DNA of 64,000 bases, from NCBI RefSeq assembly GCF_000344685.1, contig NW_006920413.1:1181717-1245716 (forward strand), written 5' to 3'. The notes under the pieces are model-generated. The model searched no databases. It saw only the letters and a list, made by a program, of their open reading frames with translations, and was not told where the DNA came from. Within the stretch, counting starts at the first letter, position 1. Each line of letters starts with the position of its first letter. The position numbers and the translations under genes were made by a program. Below, in pieces: positions 34,232 through 44,822 of this stretch. The DNA is from Gloeophyllum trabeum ATCC 11539. Its lineage: Eukaryota > Basidiomycota > Agaricomycetes > Gloeophyllales > Gloeophyllaceae.

Positions 34232-35593
34232 CTAAGGGAAAGCCGTTCCACGGACGGTTTTGATCCAAGCGGAAGCTGCGTCGGGGAACTGAATATGAAT
34301 CAGCGAGGTCTCGAGTATCTGTGCAATGGAAGATGAAGCTTACCTCCCATACCATGACACCGGCGTTCCAGCCCTTAGCCTTTGCTTGACTTACGCAGGT
34401 GGCGAGGAGAGCCGGGTCCATGAAGCCGTTGTTCGCGTCGCCCTGTGCGGGCTTCCCGATGACGAGCTTGTTCAGGTCGACGCCAGAGGCTGCGATCTGG
34501 AAGAGAGCGCTATCGGGCCAGGTGCTCGACGAGGTGTTGAGAAGGTTGTCGCAGGTCGTGTATTCATCGGTTCCCTCTGGTGGTACAAGCGTATTCAGTG
34601 AAGTACACAGAGTTGTTCAGGCAACTAGTACTTACGGTTGTAGAACTGAATGTTGTACTGTTGATGTAACGGCTACGCTTAAGAAAAGGTACACTAAAGA
34701 ATGAACTGGATGACTTACCCAGTCGATACTAGAACCGGCTTCCTTGTCGACTTTGATGTACCCACCTCCGGTATAGTGCCCATCATTCCTAAACCAAGGA
34801 GCGACGGCTGGTAGAAGTTCCTCAGTATGGCAGTCAGGTCAACCATGGTAAATAACTTACGAGCGTGAGTGATGATGTAATCGCTGGCGGGCAACTGCGA
34901 GCGCAGCTGCGTCGTGAAGTCAATCAGCCATTGTTCTGCCTTTCCATCGCCCTTGTTGATAGCATCGAAATCCTGGCCAACTAGTCAAAATGGGTGACAT
35001 GCGAGATTAATGCGCCGATAGACACCTCATAGTCGACGTCAATACCATCAAGCTCGTACTTCTTCACGAAGTCAGCCATGCTGTTGGCTGCGGTCACTGC
35101 GTCGACGCCAGAAGTGGTGGGCGTCTCCGTCGCGCCGAAGGCGGATACCAAGAGTTTAATACCAGCGGACTCGTAAGACGTCTTGAGCGTCTTACGGTCC
35201 GCATCAGCCAAGTTTGCCCAGGTAAGAGCTTGGTCGGCCGCGCCCGATGACAGCAGGAAGGATAACATGCTGATGAAACAGCGTCAGCGTCATAGACGAA
35301 AGCATCAGCAGGTGGCTTAAACTAACAGAGTATTATAACCCTAATAAGACCATTGATAAGCGCTGAAGTATGGATCTCTGTCGGCGAGACGAACTCACAT
35401 CGATGTCAGCGGGAGCCGGGGGACCGGTCTCACCAGACACCCATTTGTCCGTGTAGATCACCCAATGGGGTGCGGCCTGAGTGGTCCTGACCGTAAGATC
35501 CCTGGGTTCCTGTATGGGGGCAGCGAATACCGTGGCCAGGCACGCGAGGCCAGAGAGAAGCGCAGCGATACGAGCGAACGTCATGGAGACCAT
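34232..35593 (-). CDS. GH18 chitinase-like secreted glycosidase (class III type)
   Basis: Minus-strand exons 35593-35399, 35340-35327, 35269-35026, 34972-34861, 34807-34719, 34657-34636, 34576-34344 and 34288-34232, giving 321 residues. A signal peptide (about residues 1-22, ending near VFAAPIQ) is followed by a TIM barrel with WVIYTDKW, GYNTLMLSFLL, LLVSAFGATE, DGIDVDYEDFDAI, WYNIQFYNQ and GVMVWE. DGIDVDYE is the GH18 catalytic DxxDxDxE motif. Glu151, the proton donor, is the last codon before an intron. The 14-nt second exon (35327-35340) is needed to restore the conserved GYNTLMLSF. Close fungal relatives are annotated as chitinases or endo-beta-N-acetylglucosaminidases. Role is wall remodelling or chitin turnover. 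Confidence 0.9.
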
Positions 35594-36693
35594 TGTCGAT
35601 GAGCGGTTATAATACCTGCTATCAGAGGGGAGCCAGAGCTGGCTTTCTACCCCATTTCCCACTGTCCTTTATACGTTCGAGAGTGGACCTCTTTCGCAGA
35701 TGCAAGACATATTTTTGAAGGAGTAGCTGTGGAAGTGGAGCAGGCAAACGATCCGGCACATCTTGGATTACCATAACCATATGGTGAACTTTTCGGCCGC
35801 TGCTCGCGTCCACCTGCAACCTTGCTACGCGGGATATCCACGATGGTCCGACCAATGAGGCCATTGCTTGAGAACAGCGCCTTCACGGATATCCTCATGC
35901 ATGCATATCAGCGTCGTTAAGTCGCCCCCCTATGCGTGTGATCCGAGAAGTTATCGCTCTGAGAGTTAGCCCCCGATTCCCATCGACCATGGAGGACGAT
36001 CTCGCACTTCGAATTCCCAACGAGTATAGGGGGTAAACAGAATTGGACAGACCGAGTAGACCGACGGATAGAAGGGAACCCTGCATGTGCCTCAACCTTC
36101 GAAGAGGTCCCATACACAAGGCTACGTCCACAAGGTGCTAGTAAATGCGGGATGCTCTCGAAGCAACCAGATTCTGCCTATCATGTGCAGAGGGGGTCAC
36201 GTATGAATGCTTGAACGTCGACGTCGACTAAAGCGCGTACTCTATGCACCATCAATGAATGATAGTACGGTCAAGCGTCCGGAGAACCTGGTGGGGAAAT
36301 GATCCGACACGAAGATGGCTGCCAATGGCTCGCGCCGCGGGCCGCTCTATGGGTGTTAATCTAGGAAAACAACTGACAATTCGTTATCGTTTCGTACTAC
36401 ATACTCGTGTGTCGTCCAGGTAACAGTTCGCTCGGCAGCCGATGGACATGATTACGTCGTACAAGCCTTGAGATCTTGAGATACAGTAGGATACAGTAGT
36501 GTGCAGTGTACATACTTATCAAAGCTCAGCGTCAACGTCAGGAGTTCTCACATGCGCAATCATCATGCGACATGGAAGCTTTGGAATTTGCACGCATTAT
36601 CGGGATGGGTGTTTAAGCGATCGTGAACGGCGATACATACGGTAAACCAAAGTTGTGAAAAGCATCTTGCTATGGCAGGTCCAGCATACTCCC
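35594..36693. other. Intergenic region between chitinase and TRM11 genes
   Basis: About 1.1 kb upstream of the minus-strand chitinase gene. It contains the chitinase TATA box at 35667-35673. I see no additional gene. Confidence 0.4.
35667..35673 (-). promoter_or_regulatory. TATA box of the GH18 gene
   Basis: TATAAAG on the minus strand, 73 bp before the chosen start codon at 35593. It is the best-placed strong TATA element for this secreted-enzyme gene. Confidence 0.5.
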
Positions 36694-38619
36694 CTATTTG
36701 TCCGACTCTCCTGTCTTTCTGAAGCCTTCGAAGTACTTTCGACGGAAGTCCTGATGAGCCGGGACATGGGAGGTACCTTCTTCGACCCCGTCGACAGCTC
36801 TGCTTGCCATAGATATTCCTGCATCGAAGCTAGGCGCGGGGTATGTTTCCGCGGTTGTCTTGCGGACGGTGACCAACTGGGTCCCGTATGTAAATATAAG
36901 GGTAGACGAGTGGGGCAAATTACGACTCACTCTTCGCCCCCATGACCCGAAGTCCTGCAACGAGTTAGCAATTACCTCCATGCCTTCACACAACATCGTG
37001 TGGACATCAACTTCCTGGTATTCGTCTGTGACTGTGGGCAAGAAAAAGACAAGACGACCACCAGGCTTAAGGAGGTAGCGCCCCAGCAACACGAGATCCT
37101 TTGCCAATTCTGCAAGTTCGTACGGCTTCGTAGGAGGGATGTATGGCTGGTCGTCACTGCGGTGGATACGTGCTCAAAGCAACTGTGAGGATGAAATAAT
37201 AATATAAGACGTACGGCCGGGACATCGACGCTGGCGACGACCTGGGCAGATCAGGTCTGTATTTCTTCCTTCCTAGCCGTTTTGCTCCAGCGCGGACGCC
37301 GTCTATATCGCAGATCTGCATAAGCTTACAAACTCTTGACATCCGGCCCATGTTCACCGCTCACAAGGGGGATCGGTTATTATTGCATCGAAGAGCTCCC
37401 CACATCTCCATGGGTCATGGGTCACGTCAAACGTGCATAAATCAAGGATTCTTGAAGAGACGCCGTATTGAGCAGCAGCACGAATGATACCAGGCTGTTT
37501 CTCTGATAGGAAACCACGATTAGTAACTTAAGGAAATATATCATCACATTCTCTTACCCTTGCCACGCATCTGACGACCATCGATATCCGACCCGAAGAA
37601 TTGTGCACCAAAGTAAGCTGTCGTCTTCACGATGGATCATTGGGGAATGTCCGGAGCTGACACGGCGCAACACACACATAAGCCATGCTTCCTGTGCCAA
37701 CGAAGGGATCGTAGATTAATTTTCCGGGGGAGGCCTGTTATGTGATATGAGACATATGTTCGATAAAATCTCAGATGTCTTACGAGGGACTGATTGGCCA
37801 TGAGCAGCGACATCTCAGCCTCCATGCTCGTATTCCCGTAGTATAGGCGCTTCTTCACATCGAACTTTTTCACAAGTGGTCGGGCGGATCCGTCCTCGAT
37901 CTGCAGGAAAGGGACGCGCGCAACCGAAGTGTCCATACATGGAGACTTGCGAGCCACATGAATTTACTTGACGTACCAACCTTCCGAACCATACCTGGAT
38001 GAAGTCACCATCCCCTTCATGCTTCTCTCTGGTAGTCCCGCTTCTACTGGGGTCTGCAAACTCAGATATGAATATGCGCATTAATTCATTTCATGTGACA
38101 TGGCGCACACTCTTCAAAACAACCCAGGATAATGTCAGGGTTCTTCATATCGATTTCCCCCTGGAAGTCCATGTAGGAGAAGCTTTCAACGACCTCCCGC
38201 TGCCTCCACTGGGGCACCGTATGATTATGTGCCGTCACGTTGAACTTGAACGATGTATTCTTGATATATCGAGACCATAGATGCCGCTTTCCCTTGTTGG
38301 CTTCATGTAGCTCCTCGTACGTCGACCCTCGACCATAGTATTCGTAGATAGCTCTGGGGAACAAAAATGGTCGAGGCTCGTATCCTCAACAACAGCTTGT
38401 TCGCACTCACTCATTCACTCACTTGATCAAGATGCATCTCCTGGCTAAAATTCTGGCGTGTTGTTCGTCTTCCAGTTCCAGTACCATGAATGGCCTGGAG
38501 GGATCAGGACTCTCTGAGAACGCTATAGTGAACCCATTGAGCTCAGCAATCGATAGTATCTCCGGTACGCGAAAGTCTTCGTGAACTTGCGCAAAGACAA
38601 ATAAATATGGATCCCTCAT
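36694..38619 (-). CDS. TRM11: tRNA (guanine10-N2)-methyltransferase catalytic subunit TRM11
   Basis: Minus-strand exons 38619-38423, 38353-38111, 38046-37977, 37900-37784, 37734-37674, 37617-37558, 37502-37365, 37302-37215, 37156-36931 and 36876-36694, giving 460 residues. The N-terminal half has the THUMP-related region (FVFAQVHEDFRVPEILSIAE, TVPQWRQREVVESFSYMDF). The methyltransferase half has YYGNTSMEAEMSLLMANQ, LIYDPFVGTGSMAY (SAM loop), FGSDIDGRQMRGK, AIITDPPYGVRAGAKR (the catalytic N/DPPY motif) and YLLKPGGRLVFFLP. With Trm112 it makes m2G10 in cytosolic tRNAs. The start at 38619 gives the usual TRM11 N-terminus; an in-frame ATG at 38730 would add 37 residues. The 38111/38046 junction is the least certain. 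Confidence 0.9.
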
Positions 38620-39090
38620 GCTGGAAACTGCAGAGCACCTTGCAACGCCACCCAAATCGGACAACTTCAAGTTCAGCTGCAGCACGGGCGGCATTGTCCG
38701 GTCAAGAGCCTTTGCCACATCACTGAGCATGCCCCGGGCCTGGATTGATCAACATGCCTTTAAACAAGATAAGTCAATCTGACTGACGCCATTACCCTGC
38801 TATACATCTCCGAGACAGGTAGCTGTGTCGCCGAGCACGTCTGAAGCAATTCTGGGACCGAATCTTTCGCTGTGGCCGAATAGTAATAATGAACGGTATT
38901 AAGCGCTCGGCCTTCGCAGGGCTGCCGATCTGTCGCTTTCCTGTCGTGATAAATGTGATGCTCAGGCCCTGACGGCTGCTGCTACGGCTGGAAGATATAT
39001 AAGCTGGGAAGCTCCTCTGACTGGAGATCTCATGTTTTGCCGCTCGACTAGTACCCCCGACTGACAAGCGTAAAATCTGTAGGGAGCACC
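38620..39090. promoter_or_regulatory. Divergent promoter region, TRM11 / HeLo-like gene
   Basis: About 470 bp between divergent start codons. A TATATAAG stretch near 38995-39002 could serve the plus-strand gene. The region next to 38620 is open in frame with TRM11. Confidence 0.4.
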
Positions 39091-41862
39091 ATGCCACCTT
39101 TTGTTGAGGTATGTTCTGACGAGTACATATATGCCATGGGAGATGTTTGCTGATACTTTGCCTTCCACGAGTCACCGGTCGGTAGTCCAAGGTCCTCACC
39201 TTATGAGGCCCGTCCTCCCACTTCTAGAGCTAACACGCTCTCCGCGCGAGTGGGGTCCTTTGCAACGGGTGTCAATGATGCGTGGGGTAATTCCTCCGTA
39301 CAGAACGCCATCCAAGTACTTGAACAGCTTTCTGACCTGGGCAGAGCACTTCCATTCGTTGCACCGGCATTCGTACTCCTCTCTTTGATTATTCAGGTCG
39401 AGAAGAAAGCCCGGGATGCGGACCTGAAATGTACCGACCTTCTCAATCGCGTTACCTTCTTAGTGGAACAGCTCGAAGTCCTCCGGCGGGTCGACGTCAC
39501 AGATTCGACCAGGCGCGTCATCGAGCGGATGAACGACGCCATAAAGGACGCAGCAGCGCTGATACAAGCATACAGGAAACAAAGCGTCATAGCGAGGAGA
39601 TTGAACATGGGTAACAGGGATAAATTCTTGACCTGTGCTCAAGCTATCAGCGCCTGCGCCAATGACCTTATGATGAGCCTGCAGATACAGCAAACCGGCC
39701 AGCTGGACATCTTGGCTAGGTCAATACCTGTCGATTCGGAAGACGAAGCCGCGGAGAGCTTTGTCAATCGTCTCGGAGGTGCGGAGAAGATCAAAGCAGA
39801 CCCATCCCTGATCGTCCAGTTTGCTGAGCAGCTGCACCTGAAAGTTGACGACGATACCATTCGACAAATCAACACCAGTATCTCCGATCTTATGGGAGAA
39901 ACCCAGAATCGTCTCCAGCATATGTTGGAGGAAAATGCTGGGATCATCGCGTTTCACAGCATCAAAGAGCTCGTCGCTCAGATGAACGAGGCTGAGAAGG
40001 AGCAGCAGTTCACATGCGTCCAATGTGGGACACGTTACCGCAATTCCACTAACGGTGCCAACTCGTGTACCTTTCATCCAGCCTCATATCCGTCGCGGGA
40101 CGGAAACTATCCATGCTGCAGCTCTCGGATTCACTGTCAATCTCGATCACATCGAGCAAAGCACCATTGCGACTATCCATACGGACCATTCTTCAAATAT
40201 TCCTCCAACATCATCAATTACATCGACACGGTCGACAAATGGGTGGCCGTAGAAGATCGCAGTATGTCCGGAAAGGACAACCAGAAAGCTTTCATAGGTC
40301 AGCTCCTCCGCCTGGCCTCCAGAGGTGACTTTTTGCAGGAGCCGACCATCATAATCTCTGTCGGTACCGTCTGGCACACAAGCAAATATTTCCTCGACAC
40401 GTTCACGTGCGAAGATCTCCGTCAGGTCAATGACTTCGTGCGCATGAGTGGCAATACCACGATCTTCCGGACCTCGAGCGATGAGTCGGACTACTCGATG
40501 GCCGAGTGGGTCATAGGTCCTACTGGGAACATCGTCGGCATACGGCTGAGCGTAAAGGCAGACACCTCGACCGGTCCGTCCACCAAACTGTGCCCGATAG
40601 ACCTCACGCACTGCTCAAAATCGGGGGAAGTAGTGGTGGAATCTGAGGGGGGCTTACGCTCTTTCAAGCCTCGGAGCCCGTATATCCTGCCGGAGACGGT
40701 CCGCTTGGGGCGGGAACTTAGAGAAGAGCCTCTGCGTGCTACTCGAACCGACTTCAAGACACGTACTTCACATTCGCTCCCTCTCATGTTGAGAGTGATG
40801 TCCGATCCGCCGCTCAAGGCCAATCCCGAGTTTGCCCGCTTGGACGCTGACATATTCACGGGATCCATTTCTATCTTCAACAAATCGCCAGCTGCATCTC
40901 CTAACCCAATGACGATCGCCTCTGCATCAGCGTACTATCGTTTAGTAGGCGAAAAAGAGTATGCTCTAGCCGCGGAACTGCACTTCACAGGTGATCAGCA
41001 GCTTCCTGCCACTATCGATTCGAGACGCTCTTGCGTTTTAGATTTCAAGGTCGTAGTGCCGCGCTCGAACGAGGATGCCCAACTTCAGATACGCTGGTTT
41101 AACCGCGCGTTTGTCGCTCGCAAGAGGCCTATTCGAATCAAGCTCGTGTTCAGAGATATGGAAGAAGAAGAGTGTTCGCTTGTCGTTGAACACGTATTTG
41201 ATCCTTTATGGCCACTTGACAGAAAGAAGGATGAGGACCTCGCCTTCTTTCATATCGACGACAGCGAGCGGATGGAAAGGAGGGCGGTCCATGTCAAAGG
41301 ACCTGAAGGAAACCGGGTCATCAGCTTCAATGGCCACAACTTTGACGTCCTCCATCTACAGAAGAGTGTATTCCATGCAATGAAGAGTGGAGAATCCGAA
41401 GTCGACTTGAGCATCGGCGGCGACCAGTCTGGCCTGTGGCAATGGCGCGTGTGGGCATTGATTGACTTGTCTTGCTTGCGAGTGTATGCGTTCAAAGTCT
41501 TGGTACGGCAAGGCGAGCGCAGTAATAACCCTGCAGCGGTGTGCCTCGGCTATGTGCTCTGTCCTGAATACGGGGAGGTACGCGATGAAACTCGTCCCAT
41601 TCGATACGCCACGGAAAAAGTCGAGGTGCCAGAGCTTCATGAGTCAATACCAGAGGCAATCCTCACCGACGACTCCTTTGATGATGACGCCCCTGACGAG
41701 CCTCAACCATCTGGCGCTCGGGGCTCTACTGGCTCGGGGCACATGCCAATAGTCCTTCCCGACGAGCTGAACATCCGTCTAAAATCTATCGACAACAATT
41801 TGTCTAGGATTGCCACAGCGTTGGAATTGCTTGTCGGACATCTCTCCAAGACAGCACCATGA
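39091..41862 (+). CDS. MLKL/HeLo-like N-terminal domain protein with Cys/His-rich module
   Basis: Exons 39091-39108 and 39172-41862, giving 902 residues. After a short variable start, residues about 55-190 are alpha-helical with ALPFVAPAFVLLSLIIQ and later AYRKQSVIARRL. This resembles the MLKL-type four-helix N-terminal domain that heads many Agaricomycete NLR and cell-death proteins. A Cys/His module follows: TCVQCGTRY (Cys288, Cys291), a Cys-x-Phe-His site, YPCCSS, and HHCDYPYGPFF near 337. The C-terminal half is beta-rich with repeated RWFN/LVFRDME-like strands and SGLWQWRVWALIDL. It ends in an amphipathic helix, LNIRLKSIDNNLSRIATALE. No NACHT or kinase motif is seen. The first exon is inferred from a good GTATGT donor and in-frame acceptor. 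Confidence 0.7.
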
Positions 41863-42210
41863 CTCGGACTACAGTAGTCAGGGATGTTGCTTGGAATCGA
41901 AGTTTACAAATGCAGCACGCTACTGTACGGGTTTTGTCATGTATAATGAAAAGCCAGGTTCGCCGACCTTCAAGTTCTACTGCCATGACGGCTTAAGGCC
42001 GCTAGGGACCTTATGTGAATAACAGTCCGACGAAATGACAACTTGAACAGCCCGCATCAGGCGCGAGCTCGTCGAGTGTCGTCGCTGCTATGGTCACGCA
42101 AAGTATGTCGAAGACTGCTTGTGATTTCTCTGCTCCTAAGGACAGCCCGCGCTGACGGCAAACGCAAAAATAAATTAATCCCAGTACCCGACAGTCTCAG
42201 AACACCCTCT
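41863..42210. other. Intergenic region between convergent genes
   Basis: About 350 bp between the convergent ends of the HeLo-like gene and the small secreted protein gene. It presumably holds both 3' UTRs. Nothing else seen. Confidence 0.4.
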
Positions 42211-42972
42211 TTATGCAACTCCCTTCGAAGCCTGACCAGCGTTCTTCTTGTCAGTAGCAACGTTGGTGTCGAGCTTCTTCCTACGAAGAAATAATGGTAA
42301 GCGAGGGCTTTCGCGATTGAACATGGAAACCGCGCGTACTGCTCTGCGTCGATCTTCGTCTGTATTGACGAAGTAGATTGGCCAGCGGCCTGTGCTTTGG
42401 CAAGCTATGCGGGGGGGACAGATAAGTCATCATATTCGTCTGTTCAACACAAACGCACCTTGATGTTAAGACCCTGTACTTCGGCGGTCAATTTCAGGAC
42501 CTTGTTCTTGATCTTGCCGTTCTGGAGAGCGTCAGCTACAATACGGTATAAAGATTAATACCGTCAATTGGTGCAATAAGATTTCATGAATATACCTTCG
42601 TCACCAGAAGCAGCTTCAATGGCAGGGTTGAAGTCATCCGTTTCAGCGCTCTCAGCTGCCTTCCTCATCGTCTCGATGTCATCGGCGGTTTGGTCGTCGA
42701 CGGTTGCGAGATCAACGCCGTCGAAAGGATCGACGAAGACAGCGTTGGCCTGAGCTTGCGCATCACCGGCAGTCCCGTCGGAGATCTGGAAGTCGGCATA
42801 GCTGTGGGGACGTGCGGTAAGCCTCGCAATATAACACTGGTGCAAATTATACGCACTCAAGGAGCTGGAAGGCCCTCTTGGACAAACCAGCGGAAGTGGG
42901 GACTGGTGCAGCGGCGACAAAGGAAGCGAGGGCGGGGAGCAGGAGGAAGCTTGCGAGGGAAAGGCGGACCAT
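42211..42972 (-). CDS. Small secreted protein, conserved basidiomycete family
   Basis: Minus-strand exons 42972-42857, 42801-42596, 42535-42459, 42404-42340 and 42280-42211, giving 177 residues. A signal peptide (MVRLSLASFLLLPALASFVA, cleaved near AAAPVP) is followed by a possible Lys-Arg processing site (SKRAF). The mature protein is acidic and helical, with DYADFQISDGTAGDAQAQAN, NPAIEAASGDEADALQNGKI and NKVLKLTAEVQGLNIKLAKA. It ends in TNVATDKKNAGQASKGVA. I recognise this as a recurrent small secreted protein family of Agaricomycetes with no known function. No cysteines are present in the mature part, so it is not a classical Cys-rich effector. A 5' UTR intron (43086-43032) and an upstream TATA box are likely. 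Confidence 0.85.
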
Positions 42973-43031
42973 GATGATTTGCAGAGGTATGGTAGGGGTT
43001 GAAGAGAAGGCTAGGAGAAAGGCCGTGTACT

Positions 43032-43086
43032 CTGTCGGGCGGAGAGATTAACACTGTGCAAGGACCAGGTATGTCCGGGGACTCAC
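43032..43086 (-). other. Probable 5' UTR intron of the small secreted protein gene
   Basis: On the minus strand a GTGAGT donor at 43086 and a CCCGACAG acceptor ending at 43032 enclose 55 bp with a TTAAT branch-like site. That is the size of the coding introns here. It would explain why the best TATA box is about 250 bp upstream of the start codon. Confidence 0.45.
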
Positions 43087-43226
43087 GAGATAAAATGAAG
43101 AGCTGCGAAGGAGAGTAAAGCAAAGGCTAGCCGTCAAGGCTTGCACAGAAAGCTACGCTGAAAGGAACAGAGAAATGGGGAAGCAACTTCAAGTTGACCG
43201 TAAAGAAATGGTCATCGAACGGGGAC

Positions 43227-43234
43227 TCTTTTAT
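43227..43234 (-). promoter_or_regulatory. TATA box of the small secreted protein gene
   Basis: TATAAAAG on the minus strand, about 255 bp upstream of the start codon. The distance is reasonable if the predicted 55-bp leader intron is removed. Confidence 0.45.
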
Positions 43235-43471
43235 ACAGAAAAGGACGGCTTGGGTCGGGCATCTCTGATCCGACTTCACGCTGCTTTCGAGTGCAAAGAA
43301 CGTTCCATCGAACGACGATCCTCGGCAACGTTGTCGCCACCGAGGAAGTGTTCAGGCACGGGGCCACGGTCGATAGGTGTTGCTATGAGTAGTACGCCCG
43401 ATTAGGAAGGCGTAGTATTGGCAACCGCATACGCACCGTCGCTCGAACTCGCCAAGCAAGCCAAGGTGCCG

Positions 43472-43479
43472 ATGAGCAG
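43472..43479 (+). repeat. Left copy of the 8-bp target-site duplication
   Basis: ATGAGCAG immediately before the left inverted repeat. The identical octamer follows the right end at 44245-44252. Confidence 0.85.
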
Positions 43480-43509
43480 AGGACCCCTGATAATAGGTAT
43501 CAAGGCTTT
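43480..43509 (+). repeat. Left 30-bp terminal inverted repeat
   Basis: Begins AGGACCCCTGATAATAGG and continues to GGCTTT. It is perfectly complementary to 44215-44244; similarity stops abruptly after base 30. Confidence 0.9.
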
Positions 43510-43726
43510 ATTTTAAATCCTGAGAATCCGAGCTTTTTGTCCGCGCCAAATTTCCGGATTTGGTGCCATTTTGTCCGCGAAAAATGTGGCCTGAGCGGAT
43601 TTTGGCCGAAAATGTCCGCGATTCTGATCAGGGCTCTGCTTACAAGACCTTTGTCCGCGCTGTAGGATAAGGCATTAAAATGTATCAATTTTGCTCTTCT
43701 AGTTAATGTATATCTATAGCACCACT

Positions 43727-43858
43727 CTATTCACCGTCAGAAATCATGTCCACACCGCTCGCCGCCTTGCGTTTGCGGCGGAATTTTGCCAGTTCTTCCA
43801 CTGCGGGAGCCAACTCCGCCATCTCCGATTCGAGATGGAACTCGTTAAATAGAAACAG
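43727..43858 (-). pseudogene. Short coding-like relic inside the transposon
   Basis: On the minus strand 43 open codons end in TAG at 43727. The peptide is charged and helix-like, with HLESEMAELAPAVEELAKF and then a basic run RRKRK. It is preceded in frame by TGA and has no start codon in a sensible place. It could be the remnant of a protein C-terminus, perhaps transposase, left by internal deletion. Too short to identify. Confidence 0.25.
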
Positions 43859-44214
43859 TCATGTTTCTAGTATGTGAACTACAGTAACTTAATAAATGCT
43901 GGATAGACATAGTCTACTATGAGATGGGATAGGGACCCACAATGGCCACATCCGTCATATAGAGAAAAAGTTAAAAACACATGCCTACATGGAGAATCGA
44001 ACCTAGTATCCAGGAATCAACCAAACATACATGGCTCAAGCGGTAACCCCTGGACCACGAGACTATAGATGTCCGCACAAGCATAAGGCATCGATAGCGC
44101 ATGGTACATATGTCCGCGAAAAAAATCAGACGTGCACCCGTTTTTGGGCCTTTCTGTCCGCGAAAAATAAGGCCTGGTGAGGTCTAATTTGGCTTGATTT
44201 GTCCGCGTTTCCAC

Positions 44215-44244
44215 AAAGCCTTGATACCTATTATCAGGGGTCCT
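44215..44244 (-). repeat. Right 30-bp terminal inverted repeat
   Basis: Reverse complement of 43480-43509 without mismatch, ending in CAGGGGTCCT next to the right target duplication. Confidence 0.9.
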
Positions 44245-44252
44245 ATGAGCAG
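44245..44252 (+). repeat. Right copy of the 8-bp target-site duplication
   Basis: ATGAGCAG immediately after the right inverted repeat, identical to 43472-43479. Confidence 0.85.
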
Positions 44253-44822
44253 TCGTTGAGACTTACTTGCCCGTGAACGAGTTCGATGCCCCCCCCCCCC
44301 AAAGAAACACAGCGGGCAAGGACCGGTGTCCCACCACTGGTCATTCATCTTTCATGGCAAGAGTGGCAGAACACTTTCCTAGGATGCTCCGTAGCGGAAC
44401 ATGATACAGACATAAAGAATGAAAGGACAATGTTAATTACTGTAAATGTCCCCTGATTTTTGGGGACCATAGTAAATGTCCTGCAGACCTTTCTTTGTTC
44501 ACTCAAAGGACATTCTTCATGTCCAGGTTATGGTCCAGCAAGGACCATTCTAGGAAAGTGTTCTCCCATCAGGGAGATGTTCCTGGCATGCCCGCCGGCG
44601 AGACATCGGTCTCTGCCCGCAGTGAAAGAAAGGATGTCGCAGGGACTAGTACTGAGTACTTCATTGAGAACGGAATGCGAATGTGGTAACCATACAACAA
44701 GTCTACGCGACCCCAGGTAAATAAAATACATGAACCGGATGAAAGATGAAGGTTAAGTTACGAAAACAAGAGCAAAACAAGTTTTGACAGGCTTAGAGGT
44801 GTCGCATATAATTGTGCCTTCG
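44253..44822. other. Intergenic region with a 12-base C run
   Basis: About 570 bp between the transposon and the 3' end of the next minus-strand gene. It has twelve consecutive C at 44289-44300, a likely site of length polymorphism or sequencing error. I see no gene. Confidence 0.4.

Larger units (their letters stand above)
43480..44244. mobile_element. 765-bp non-autonomous DNA transposon (hAT-like MITE)
   Basis: Both ends carry the same 30-bp terminal inverted repeat, beginning AGGACCCCTGATAATAGG, with no mismatch (43480-43509 and 44215-44244). The insertion is flanked by a perfect 8-bp direct repeat ATGAGCAG (43472-43479 and 44245-44252). An 8-bp target duplication is the hallmark of the hAT superfamily. 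The interior has no transposase-sized frame, so movement would need a transposase supplied elsewhere. Seven exact TGTCCGCG copies lie near the two ends, all in the same orientation. A short coding-like relic lies at 43727-43858 and a tRNA-like segment near 43984-44071. Perfect ends and target duplication point to a recent insertion. Confidence 0.85.
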
